From the NCBI GenBank assembly GCA_936440205.1, contig CAKZFK010000067.1, positions 1 through 64,000 on the forward strand: a stretch of DNA of 64,000 nt. The letters run 5' to 3'. This document shows, one piece after another, positions 30,034-40,822 of the stretch. Position 1 is the first letter of the stretch, and each line of letters begins with the position of its first letter. The notes beneath the pieces are model-generated. The model was not told the DNA's origin and did no database searches. It saw only the letters and a program-made list of their open reading frames with translations. Source of the stretch: Lepidonotus clava (lineage: Eukaryota > Annelida > Polychaeta > Phyllodocida > Polynoidae). A program made the translations under genes and the position numbers.

Positions 30034-33000
30034 CTATAATGACTTTCTTGGCACCCTAACAACCCGCCCACTTCGTGTTGTCTGCTGGGTCTGTACAACT
30101 TGGCATGCATGATCGGACTCTTCATCATCAGTGGACTGTCCCTGATCCATTGTACCATCCAGACTCTCCATTCCGGTTTGGTCAGATATGTTTGAGTCCT
30201 CTCGAGACATCACTACCTCCTCGGATGAGTCCTGTACCTCACCCTCCTGTACCTCACCCTCCTGTACCTCACCCTCCTTTGAAGTATTCGACTCAACATC
30301 TGACCTCTGGGCGTCCTCTAGTTGTGACTCTTGTGACTGGGTCGGCTTAAGGGTATCGCTATCCATTGCTTTCTGCACAATGTCATAGACCTGTTTGTAG
30401 AGCTTAATACACGGATGAAGCACCTTCTGGAATCCGTAGTCGTCTAGGTGGAGAGGAGGTTTCAACTGTCTCTTCTACTGCAGTGGGTGAAGATTCTTCG
30501 TCCGTAGAATCTTCAGTAGATTCAGTAGCTTCAACTGTATTTTCTGCTAATACCTGTGAAGGGTCAGCAAGTTCAGTGGGTCCATCACCATCAGTGCATG
30601 CTGGAATCTCTACCTCTGCTACATTAATAGGCACTATTTCACCTATAACAACACTGTCAGTGGATATGTCGTGCTCCTGCGTTGCGAAGAGTGTAGGACT
30701 GGGTGATCGGGGTACATCAGCAGCTGCTACACTCCACGATGTACTTGGTATAGCTGTAGTAACAAATATTATTTTATACGCACAAAGTACCTTTAGGAAA
30801 ATTCTTCTTACTATTATTAGATGCGATAAATTTGGAAATTAGATTACTACGTTATCTAAAGACTTATCCGGGTACAATAAGAATGCCTTCATTTATATTG
30901 AAAATGTACAAAGAAATAATGGATTTCGTGATAACTTTAGGTGGAGATGTCTGGGTCACATATTTAATATCATTTGATGGATGGATGGATAGAAATATAT
31001 TTTACTATATAATTAAATAAGTAAATACCTGTTTCAGCTCCAGTAGTCTTGTAGAAAGTGGAGACGCTGATTGTTGTTGGGGTTGGCGGCGGAACATTCA
31101 GCGGGGGAACATTCTCTGTGGGAGCAGTCACTAGGGGAGAACTCGCTTGGGGAACATTCACTGGAGGAGCACTCGCTGCCTGAGAATGCAGGTCCAGGAG
31201 GTTGCCAACCGTCAGAGATGCGACCTCACCCGCACCTTTCATGGCCAGCCGCTTCGCGATCTTCTTGAGAGCTGTTTAAATTGTAAAACAAAGATTAGTG
31301 TGCAATTTTAAACATTGTTACCTATACAATATTTTGTGTAGGAGACGTTGCCCTAACCTCTGCAAGAAATCTAGTTTATATTAGTTACAAAACAATTAGG
31401 TAGGGAAATAATACAATTTCTAAATTTCTTTTCAAACTACTAAGATTTGCAACTAGAAATTCATACTATAAGTTTCGATGATGAATGCAAAGAAGTTGGT
31501 TAATCAATAGTTACTTATGGAATTATTTGTTTCTTAATAATCATTGCTACAAAGACTGATATTAATGTTTAATTGAAATAACTATAGAATGTACACCTAC
31601 TTCGGTTTCCTTCATTGGAGTTAATTACCAACTTCGCCATAAGTAGGTTGTGTGCGTGTATTCCACCTCTTATTACTTCAGTCAGTTTCTGAATTTCTAC
31701 GGCTGTTGTACTCTCAGGCTTTTGTTTTTCTCTTTCCTTTTCCCCTTCTACTATGGATTCTTTCTCTAGTACGTTGACACTGGGTTTTTCTTTAGTTTTC
31801 TGTGTTTGCTCTTCAGCTTGAGAAGGTGTGTGTTCTTTCTCCGCTATGTTGACGTTTACCTTCTCCGGTATGTAGACATCTACATTCTCCTCTTCTAGAC
31901 TTTTCCACTGTACTTGGGGGGGTTCCGTTTGTGAAGTACCCTTACCAGAAATTGGCGACATTTCACGTGCGGTATTAATTAGTGCCCTCTCTGCATCGTC
32001 TGCACTTTTAATAGGTGAAACTTTTTCTGTAGATGCGTACTGTGGAAGCTTTGCTGATTCCTCTGAACTACCTGAGTAATTTACAGGGAGAAGGACTCTG
32101 GCTCGTTTCTTTGGGGTAGATGAACTGTTGGATTGTTGCTTCTCATATAGAGTAGTAGGGGATACTGAAGTTGTAGCTCTTTTGTTAACCTTCTCTGAGC
32201 GCTTCAGTATAGATGGAGAAGTCTCGAACACAAGTACCCTATCTCTGACAGGTGATGTGTCATGAGTGGTACGTTCTTTTTGTCTGTATTCTGCGGGTGA
32301 TGTACATTCTTCATCACTTGATTGTCTTCCTCTCTTAGTCGAACGCCTACTATGACTTTGAGTGACACCGAAAGATCCATCTCCACCTGGATGAAGTGAT
32401 GGTACGATCCCTTTACCTGCAGTGTATAATCTATGTTGTTGGTCATAGTCTTGGTCACTGTGAAAGTAAGGCAACGGCCGTCTTCCATAGTATATGTCAG
32501 AATTTGGAGAATACTCTCTATAGCGTGGAGGTGATAACATGCGTCTTTCCCTCGTTTCTCTAGGTGGGGTAATACCGCGCCTATGTCCATAGTGTGGAAA
32601 CCTTTCGCTGCCATAGCGCATGCTATAATTTGGAGGTTCCCGCCATAGCTCCCGGCCTCTCTCCCGGCCTCTCTCTTTCTCTCTTTGTGCATCCATTTCT
32701 TCATATCTGTGAAAGAATTGTGAACTCCTACTTTGGAAGGATTCTGTGGAACGGTCAAGCTCATGGGTATCTTTGGTATGTGTAGTACTCTTGTGCTGTT
32801 CCTCCCCTTTTTTCAAATCTCGGAAGGATTCAAAGATGTCCTCTCTGTCATCACTATCACTATTTTTTTCTCTTACTGGAGACTGCTCCTGGTTTTCCTG
32901 TTCATCTTGATCATAACGTTGCTCTGTTACTATGGTTACTTTTTTCTTACTTTCAGGATGTTTAGTTTCTGTATTTTTCGATGATTTCTTTGAGGGGACA

Positions 33001-36000
33001 GGCTTCTTATGAGGTAACACGTCTTCTTTATCCTTCTGCTTTCCTTCATGCTGCACTTCTTTCTTTTCTTCCGGTACATGTTTCTTTTTACGTGGTAGAT
33101 CTTTCTTTTCAGGTGGGAGATCTTTCTTTTGAGGAGGGAGATCTTTCTTCTTCTGTGGCACATCTTTCTTCTCCTCACGTACAGGGGTTTTCTCCTCTGC
33201 TACATCCTTCTCTTTGTGGCGTTCCGAATGCTTAAACTTACTATGTGTCTTTGTCGGACGTGCTTTCTTCTTAGTAGGTGCTGGAATTTGAATAACTAAC
33301 AATTCCATATCCATTCAGATTTAATAAGTAATAAAGTTACATTTCATACCTATATTTATTATTTGATACCTAAGTTTTATGTTACTCGGGAAGTAATCTT
33401 TAAACTTCCAAATTAGCGTTTTCGAAAAAGGAATTTACTTAAAATTAACAACCGGAAATACCATAGTAAGTACCATATTATTTTACTTTAACCCTTTCAA
33501 GACTCCACAAAATTTTCAAATAGTGCAAAATGGACACCAAATAATTGAGGGAATATGTCCAAAGGACGCCACTGATACCATCAAGTTTTGAATTAGACCA
33601 ATAAGAAGCCAAAACATGAATTTTATAATCACTTCCTAAATGGCAATTGTTAGATAAATTACAATATGGTCCATTTCAGTCTTTTTAAAAAGAAAAAAAA
33701 GTTTTTGATATATATTAAGCATCAAATTGACACTTCTGACATTTGTGCCATGTATCTCTCAGGCATCTGGCGTCTAGGCCTGGTGATGCCTGAGAGATAC
33801 AGGTGTCAATAGGTGGTGATGCCTGAGAGATACTGGCGTCCTTAAAGGGTTAAAAAAACATCAAAGTTATATTAGTATAAATCTTATTATGAATACAAGT
33901 TAAAAAATTGTACTTACTCTCTTTCCGAGTAGATTTTGTGCTGGTTTTAGGTTGGGGGGGTGCCTCCTCACCAGAGTCAGCAGAGTCACTGTCGCCACCT
34001 ATAACTATGTGAGGTAAAATAACTTATTTAGATTTACAAGTATACTCGGATATTCTTTTCTTAGTAAATGTCGTCTGTGTAATTGAAATTCACTGTTTTA
34101 ATTTCGGACATGATATGTTTTTTTTGCACAATTATTTCAATTATTTACAATGAACGATAATCTCTTAACTGTAAAATGTAACTATCATCCATATCAACCA
34201 TAACAAAGTATGTCATATTCAAAAACAAATAAAAAAAAGTTTTTTTGCGGGGGGGGGGACACACCTCCATCTTCAGTTTGAATAGGCATGTGAATTAACT
34301 CCTGAATGTGATCATAGTTTTCTTTTTTCTTTTCGGTATTTTAACCTTCTTCTGGAACTTGAACTGGCTGAAGGAGGAAAACCTCCTCCAGCCAGTTCAA
34401 GTAAGTCCAGCCAGTTCAAGTAAGGTTCGGCGCATTGTGCTCCTTTCTGGTTTTTAAAATAGGGGTTCATGTACTCTAAGATATTGTGGTTACTATATGA
34501 AGAAGGGTGCGTATTCAGATATACATTTCTAACTACTAATAATAATCATGTAATACTAAATTCATTTTACTATTATGTTGGATAAGTACTTCTACCATAA
34601 ACTTCTACTAGAGTTTTAAATTATTATTAATTAAATGACAATATTACCAGTGGGTGTGCCCTGCGTCTCCTGCGTCTCCTGCGTCTCTTGCGTGTCAAGT
34701 ATGGCGCTGTCCTGTGTCATCTGAGTCTCGCTCTCCTGTGTTGCCTGGGTTTGGGTCTGGTCCTGGGACTCATCCTGGGAGTCGTCATCAGATTCATCAT
34801 CGGACTCATCTTCCTCTGGCCTGTTGAAAGGGGGTATCTTGTCATATTGCCTCTTTTTAGCAAAGTAGTCGTCAGGTATAAGTTCATCATGATATGACTG
34901 TGATTCAAAATAATCCTCTGCATCTTTGACTGAGGACTCTTCGTGCTCAGACTCGTCGTCCTCTGAAGATGGTACATACTCCTCCTCCTCTGAACTCTCA
35001 GATTCAGTAGAAGACTCTTTTTTCTTAGATATCTTTTTTAGTGTCTTGGATGTTGTTTTGGTTTTCTTGGTATCTGTCTTCTTAGTAGGAGCCTGCGTTT
35101 TCTTACTGGACTTGAAGATGCCATTTGCGAGAGTCTCCATGGCAGCTTTGACCTTCGTAAGTGCCTCGGAGTCGTCCTCGATGGGGGAACCCTCAATCCC
35201 CTTGATTCCTGAAGCAAAATGATATTATGGTTGTTATTTAATGAATTTGTCTTGCTTATACATGATAAACAATATCTATTAGGATTTACACTACTGCATT
35301 TATAATTTGAGGTGCTGATATTGACATTTGCTAAAAATATTAAGTTTTAGATATGCTTCTAATAAAGGAAACACAGATAGGTAAGTAGGATATTTACGCT
35401 ATTAAGAAAGGTTCATACAAAGGTTCATGTGAAAGCACAGCGTCCAAAGAACTAGTATATTGATATGCCTACCCACAACACACTCTCTCCCCATGTACCG
35501 TAGTGCCTTCTCCACTGCGGTCAAGTGCATTTCATCTGGCAGGGGGCCCCCTCCTGACTTCGCCACGAATACCGCATTCTGCTGGAACTGAAATAATAAC
35601 GACATTTTAATTGGTGGGTAATATATATTATTTTCTCTTGTAGCATACAAAACCTAGTAAGATCTTTACTAATAGAAGTGTGGTAATAATTCGGAACGAA
35701 CAAACGCTTGTAAAGTACATTGTTTAATTATCCAAAATGATAGATACACTGGATTACTAATATTCCGTTACACACCACTTATGTATTGCTACCTTGACCA
35801 GGGAAAAAAAGAACTTCTTCATATCAAAGAACCATAATTATTGAGAATTTTGTATCGTCTTGTAATTACCTTGAGTTTACTGTCATGCGAGAAACAGCGA
35901 GCCTTCTGTATGCATGCATCGGGATCTCGACTAGGGCGTGCCCACCTATTGACGTAGTCTAAATAAATTGTTAAAGCATGCATTTATTTACCTTCCTCTT

Positions 36001-37267
36001 GCTCTCATATGTGAAGCATGCCGCTTTTTGGAGACATGCCACGTGGTTGCGCGGAGTCTGTGCACGCTTCGTCACATACTCTGAACGGTGGTTGGTTTTG
36101 TTAGTAAAGAAAAGCAAGTAAGAAATACAACTTAATGAAATTAAGAAATGACAAAGAAAGTAAGGGTTTTTTACCATTAAATAATAATATAATTCTGTGT
36201 GTGATTCACGTATCGACTCGTGATATGTAGGAATAGGGGCAAATTAGGTAAATTCTTGTGGACAAAAAATAGTTATTTCTAGTAAGTATTCTTTAGTAAG
36301 TACTAGCGAAAATCATGATAAAGTGCTATATGCTAAATGTATGTATATATAATACTAAAGATCTTAAATTCTATGTTGTGTACTATTAAATAAGCAAAAA
36401 TCGATTAGAATCTTAATGATATAGATTTTACTAGATTCATAATATTGATTTATGGGTTCTTTTAAATTAAAATTCAAATTCAAACTAACCGGAGATTGCC
36501 TGCCACGATTTTCGTTTCTTCGTCCTTATTCCAGCTCCGGCTTCTCTTGTTCCCTTTAGGACACATCTTTCCTTCTCCATGGCGTCCAGCAGATTATCTA
36601 TATCTTGTGTCGCCCAGTTATCTGCTCTAGTTCGCTTTTTAGCCGAGGAGCGCACACTGGAAGGAGGACCCTTGACAGAGCTGGCGGGAGTCGAGGGGGT
36701 ACTTTTGGGCTTTCCTTTTCCCTTACCCTTGCTTTTGGGCTTAGTCTTCTCCTCATGGTCATGGTCATCCTCAGACTGGACATAGCTAGTTTTCTTTTTT
36801 TTCTACTCGTGGCGAAGTGCGCTTCTGAATAAAAAAAACACATGTCAAAAGTCGGAATAATAATTTAAGAGTTAATTTTAGTGACAAACCTAGAAGGCGG
36901 CATATCTGACACTGTGTGGGCAGTAAAAAAGTAACGAAAATGAAGAATGAAAGACCTCAGTGAGGACCGTCAACTTGCCGAGTTGTACCATAATCAAGAA
37001 ATAGCATCTTTCAAGCAATAATTAGCAAGATCGTAATAAGATTTCACAAAAATATTAATAAATGAACCCTTGTGAAACTGGAAACGCAATAGCGTGACTC
37101 CCCACCAAGGCCGCTGAGTCGGCCGAGTGGTACCAACCTAAAAAAATTTCATCTTTGGACCGAGATTTATCGACATCTCGACCGAGTTAAACAATGACAA
37201 CTAATTTACTGTCATCTATATGATTGATAACATCATATATACTTACTTTCTTCGGTTTGGGTGCCAT
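30034..37267 (-). CDS. Harbinger Myb/SANT partner gene, many exons, long disordered tail
   Basis: Exon 1 is seven codons (MAPKPKK, 37267-37247, then GTAAGT). Exon 2 (about 36802-36490) holds the Myb/SANT-like domain: NWATQDIDNLLDAMEKER and KKRKSWQAIS. Then one of two duplicate 89-nt exons, 35587-35473 (LTAVEKALRYMGREC), 35208-34648, 33998-33918, 33295-31601, 31271-31029, and from 30753 to the end. Phases agree at the joins I checked. The protein exceeds 1,200 residues and is mostly disordered: acidic, Gln/Thr-rich, and a (D)LPPxKK repeat near 33100. The acceptor of exon 2 is uncertain because the first candidate runs into a stop. Near 30470 the frame changes, so a further intron or a frameshift lies there. 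Partner proteins of this kind bind Harbinger ends and import the transposase. Confidence 0.75.
33492..33849. mobile_element. piggyBac-like MITE, 358 bp, in an intron of the Myb gene
   Basis: Inverted ends CCCTTTCAAGAC and GTCCTTAAAGGG are flanked by TTAA on both sides (33488-33491, 33850-33853), the piggyBac target site. The right half contains GATGCCTGAGAGATAC repeats that pair with GTATCTCTCAGGCATC, forming a hairpin. No coding capacity. Confidence 0.82.
34358..34425. repeat. Palindrome plus extra arm in an intron of the Myb gene
   Basis: CTTGAACTGGCTG and an AAGGAGG extension (34358-34377) pair with CCTCC-TCCAGCCAGTTCAAG (34382-34402); CCAGCCAGTTCAAGTAAG is repeated once more immediately after. 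A small snap-back structure of unknown meaning. Confidence 0.75.
35870..36080 (-). other. Duplicated 89-nt exon pair, probably mutually exclusive
   Basis: Exon 3a (36080-35992) and exon 3b (35958-35870) are both 89 nt, both flanked by AG and GT, and encode alternatives: EYVTKRAQTPRN... versus DYVNRWARPSRD..., each ending in a C-x5-C-F segment and SKxK. Each needs one base (G) from exon 2 and leaves phase 0. Since 89 is not a multiple of 3, using both or neither shifts the frame, so exactly one must be chosen. Confidence 0.8.
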
Positions 37268-37359
37268 TTCTCCGATGTTTTTTCGTGTTTCAGTCGATGG
37301 AAAGTGCTCGTTGACGTTAAGATGACGAAGGGAAAACCAACATGGACGCCACGTGTCGC

Positions 37360-37645
37360 GGAATCTCGTGCCGCGAGAAGCCGCGAGAAACCGTCGTAGC
37401 TGGTAGCCGGCGATGCAAAACCAGCGAAAAATCCACTACTATGGTTTGACTAACGCCTTACGATGGTTTTGTTACGATGGTTTTGGCTACTATGCTTTTA
37501 TGTACCACTACGACGGTTCTTACTATGGTTTCTTACGACAAGCTTACGACCACTATTATGAAACACACTTTTTAAAACCATAGTAAGCTCGTCGTAAGAA
37601 ATTGCGAAAACATAGTAAGTACGACAGATATTATGAAACAGGCCA
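37360..37645 (+). repeat. Right terminal and subterminal region of Harbinger-1
   Basis: Closely similar to 39285-39549 of Harbinger-2. It carries a dense cluster of ACTATGGTTT, ACGATGGTTT and AAACCATAGTAAG motifs and ends ATTATGAAACAGGCCA before CTG. Confidence 0.85.
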
Positions 37646-37648
37646 CTG

Positions 37649-39549
37649 CTGCCTGTTTCATAATAACTTACTATCGTTTTAGAAACCATCATAAGGACCT
37701 TACTATGGTTTCTGTTTCATAAAAGTTCTTACTATCGTTTTGGCAAAAAATGGCAAAAAATTGCGTTTCATAATAATTCGTCGTAAGGCGAAACGATAGT
37801 AAAGATCACAAATTTGGCTCCTCAAACCATAGTTACTAAGACGACCCAAACCCTCGTCTTAAGGATTTGTTTTCTTCATATTTTTTTCAAAAACTTACTT
37901 AGACACATGAATTCTTTAAATAAAGCAATATTTTAACAAAAACTTAGTTTTCTGTCTTTCTTTTTTGCATTTCACACGTTTTTTCAATTTACCCCACAAA
38001 ACCATCATAAGCATTTCTAAAACCTTAGTAGAGTAGAGGAGCCAGTTTTGACGCAGCTCCAGTTTTGACGCAATTTCACTGTTCTAAGAGGCTTTAAAAT
38101 CCTCATTTAAGATGTTTGTCATTCAGGGGGGATAGGCAGTTATCTTTTCTACTGGATGGTCGATTTTTGACAAAATCTTTAAGAAAATGTTCAATTTTAT
38201 TCCTAAAACATCATCTTAAGTTGATTCATTTCAATGAAATTCCCAGAAAGCTTTAATATCCCGAATTTCCTTACTTAAGACTATCAAAATGAATTTCTCT
38301 GACTAATATTATATATTAATGTGTTCAAATATATTACAGCATTCAAAATTTACATTATGTGCATACGCACATTTTCAAAAATCTCAGACCCCCCCACCCC
38401 TCCTTGGGCAAAAATACGCATTAGATATGTACTAAAACGTACACACATTTTCAAAAATCTTGGACCCCCCCTCCCCCCCTTGATGCGTACATACTTAATG
38501 GAAGGCCCCTTAGCCCAGCAACAGATGTTTGACTTTAAGTGAATGCATGGAATGACAGACACTTCATCTATAGTTTCTTTACGTTTTTGTCATTTTTGGT
38601 TTAGATAAGATAAAATGGTAGAAAATTATTTCAGGTGCATCAAAACTGGTGACCAGGTGCGTCAAAACAGGCTCTGAAGAATTAACTCCTAAACTTTAAA
38701 CAGCGTAATATCATATACAAAAATATCAAAATTATAATTTTTCTTCAATAATTACGTGCAGGGATGTTATTCCACAATAAACAGAGGATAAAATATAAAA
38801 TAATTTAGTTTTTCATCAAAATATTATGTCAGTATCAAATTTCCCGTCCTTAGTCTACTCTAGTGCCTCAAGGTCAAAATCTAAGATGCATTTTGTCTAT
38901 ATTAAACATATGAATTCCAGGGTCCTCTCATATCAAACGGGGCATTATTATGGATCATTAGGGAATTTTTTGTGAAGATTTATTAAAAATTGTGTTTCAG
39001 AGGCAAAATTATGCTAATAAAATATGGTCTAATGTGCGAAAATGTGAAAAAACTGAAGAATTAACTTTAATAAGTGATCTAAGAATATTTCACAAAAGTA
39101 TTTTCAAATATACATTATCTTTTTTATATAACTAATAATTACGTTCAGGCACCTTATTCCTTTGAATACATGTGCCAAAATGTGAAATAGAATCATTTTT
39201 TCTTTAAATTTTGTTTCATTATCTAAATTCCAGTTGTTAATGCATGAAAACTGGCAACTCTTCTCTAATACCATTTAGGAGGCCTAATCTCGCGAGATCT
39301 CGCGCCATGAAAAACCATAGTAGCTGGTACCCGAAAATACAAAACCAGGGAAAAATCCGCTACTATGGTTTCGCTACTATGGTTTGGGGTGCTTACTATG
39401 GTTTCCTTACACTACGACGGTTCTTACTATGGTTTCTTACAACAAGCTTATGATGACTATTATGAAACGCACTTTTTAAAACCATAGTAAGCTCGTCGTA
39501 AGGAATCGCAAAAGTGTAGTAGCTACGATGGATATTATGAAACAGGCCA
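37649..39549. mobile_element. Harbinger-2: non-autonomous deletion derivative, 1.9 kb
   Basis: The left end CTGCCTGTTTCATAATAA and right end ATTATGAAACAGGCCA match Harbinger-1, as do about 390 bp inside the left end and 265 bp inside the right. CTG lies on both sides (37646-37648, 39550-39552), the first shared with Harbinger-1. The interior lacks both genes; around 38030-38867 is unrelated DNA, after which a short match to Harbinger-1 (CTCAAGGTCAA) resumes. Confidence 0.87.
38030..38867. mobile_element. Possible small insertion inside Harbinger-2
   Basis: Similarity to Harbinger-1 stops at CCTTAGTAG (38030) and resumes at TAGTGCCTCAAGG (about 38868). The intervening 0.84 kb begins AGTAGAGGAGCC and has weakly inverted ends (AGAGTAGA). 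Inside, GAGCCAGTTTTGACGCA (38039) and its complement near 38658-38674 form a second inverted pair, so the true boundaries are unclear. The frame at 38321 is a repeat artefact of two TTTTCAAAAATCT units. Confidence 0.4.
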
Positions 39550-39552
39550 CTG

Positions 39553-40822
39553 AAATTTTACACAGGGCCCCCACCCCCCCCTTTTTTAAAAACAAAACTC
39601 TGGATCCGTCCCTGCCTATAGAAATTTTTGTCCCACCGACTTGAGACCAAGAATATATATTCTAGACTAGTCCAACAAAATAGCGTAGAGGAGCTAGTTT
39701 CCGTGCATCTCTTTTTTGCGCATTTTTATGTGTTTATGGACATATTTCCTCTATTTGTATCAAAAACCTTTTTTAGTCCCAGACCCCAAAGAATGTTGTG
39801 ACGGAGTAAATTTTAAATTTTCATGACGATTTATACATATTTACGTATTCTAAAGCCAAAAAATATGTGTTTACGTCTATTTCATTTAGGAACCTGGGGG
39901 AACCCTTATAACATTAATAATTCTCACATAGAGACCATACAAGTTATTTTAGAAATTAGGCCCCTGGGGGGAAGTTAATGACCAAAATAAGGGAAAAAAG
40001 TACTTTTTTTTATTATTTTATCTTATTTATACAGGATTCATGTGAAAATACTTTCCTTTAATCATCTTAATCCAAGAGGTGATACATTCTTTATTTGCAT
40101 TTTATTCAAACAAATTCACGCTTAAGCATTTAATGAAAATGTACAAATATGCAGACGAGCCAGTGACTGAAACTATACGTTATCATGATGCTTGCTGTCC
40201 AGGGAGTGTCCATGTCGAGTTTTGTATTCCTACGTATAAAAGTTTCTGTTTTAGATATATTTTTCTAGTTTTTACTGAATGACTCCTGCATGCAACCTGG
40301 AGCACCTGGCACAGTGCATCTGTGTGTGTGACGTCACAAACAGATTTTAGAAAGGCAGATATAATACAGTCTGATTATTCAACTCTAAAATGTTTTCAAT
40401 TAAGGAATGAAATAAGTTATAGCAAAAATGTTCAGCCCTAATATCTTTTTTATGATATCAACATTTCACAATTTTAAGATAACGTCTTTTTTGTATGACA
40501 TCATACACAGATGTGTGTTTTCCTGAGGATCAGAGGAAAATGAATTTACTTCAAGTTAAAGCCCAGTTTTCACATGATTGATTCAATTGCATTAAAACTT
40601 GGTATTTTTCTATATAAGTATTAGATCTACCACATACACTGTAAAATAACCAGAAGTGAAATTTCACTGGCTCCTCTCTTTAATGCATCATGAGAAATTA
40701 TGGTTCTATCCTTCAGGTATTGGCAGGTAGCATAGCCTAGTCATTACGCATTTTGTGAATTATGACAAAGTCGGTGTTTATTGGTCGCCTTGCGTAAAAT
40801 CTTGTTCGGTCTGCCAAGTCTA
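39553..40822. other. Unassigned DNA, including probable 5' leader of the LINE
   Basis: AT-rich, no convincing gene; a 67-codon frame at 40079 has no features of a protein. Part of it, up to 40822, may be the untranslated 5' region of the LINE, whose 5' boundary I cannot see because no target duplication is recognisable. Confidence 0.4.

Larger units (their letters stand above)
7..37645. mobile_element. Harbinger-1: large autonomous PIF/Harbinger transposon, split by a Polinton
   Basis: The left end (GCCTGTTTCATAAT from 9) and right end (ATTATGAAACAGGC to 37643) are inverted copies. The next bases are flanked by the same 3-bp CTG at 4-6 and 37646-37648, fitting the 3-bp target duplication of PIF/Harbinger. 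The two parts (7-336 and 27361-37645) belong together because the deletion copy at 37649-39549 carries both blocks contiguously: sequence like 7-330 followed by sequence like 27361-27410. Without the Polinton the element is about 10.6 kb and holds two convergent spliced genes, a HARBI1-type transposase and a Myb/SANT protein, the standard two-gene Harbinger layout. It is long for the superfamily, mostly because of the second gene. Confidence 0.88.

Noticed and set aside
30075-30350. Plus-strand Pro-rich frame opposite the Myb gene
   Set aside because: Antisense shadow of the GEVQEGEVQ repeat in the last exon of the Myb partner.
32204-32764. 186-codon minus frame overlapping the long Myb-gene exon
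   Set aside because: Shadow in another frame of the open 565-codon exon 33295-31601.
40079-40282. 67-codon frame upstream of the LINE
   Set aside because: No domain, no neighbours on which to base a gene call, AT-rich background.
38039-40680. AGAGGAGCCAGT at 38037 and its complement near 40666 as ends of one element
   Set aside because: The pair would straddle the well-defined right end of Harbinger-2 and has no target duplication.
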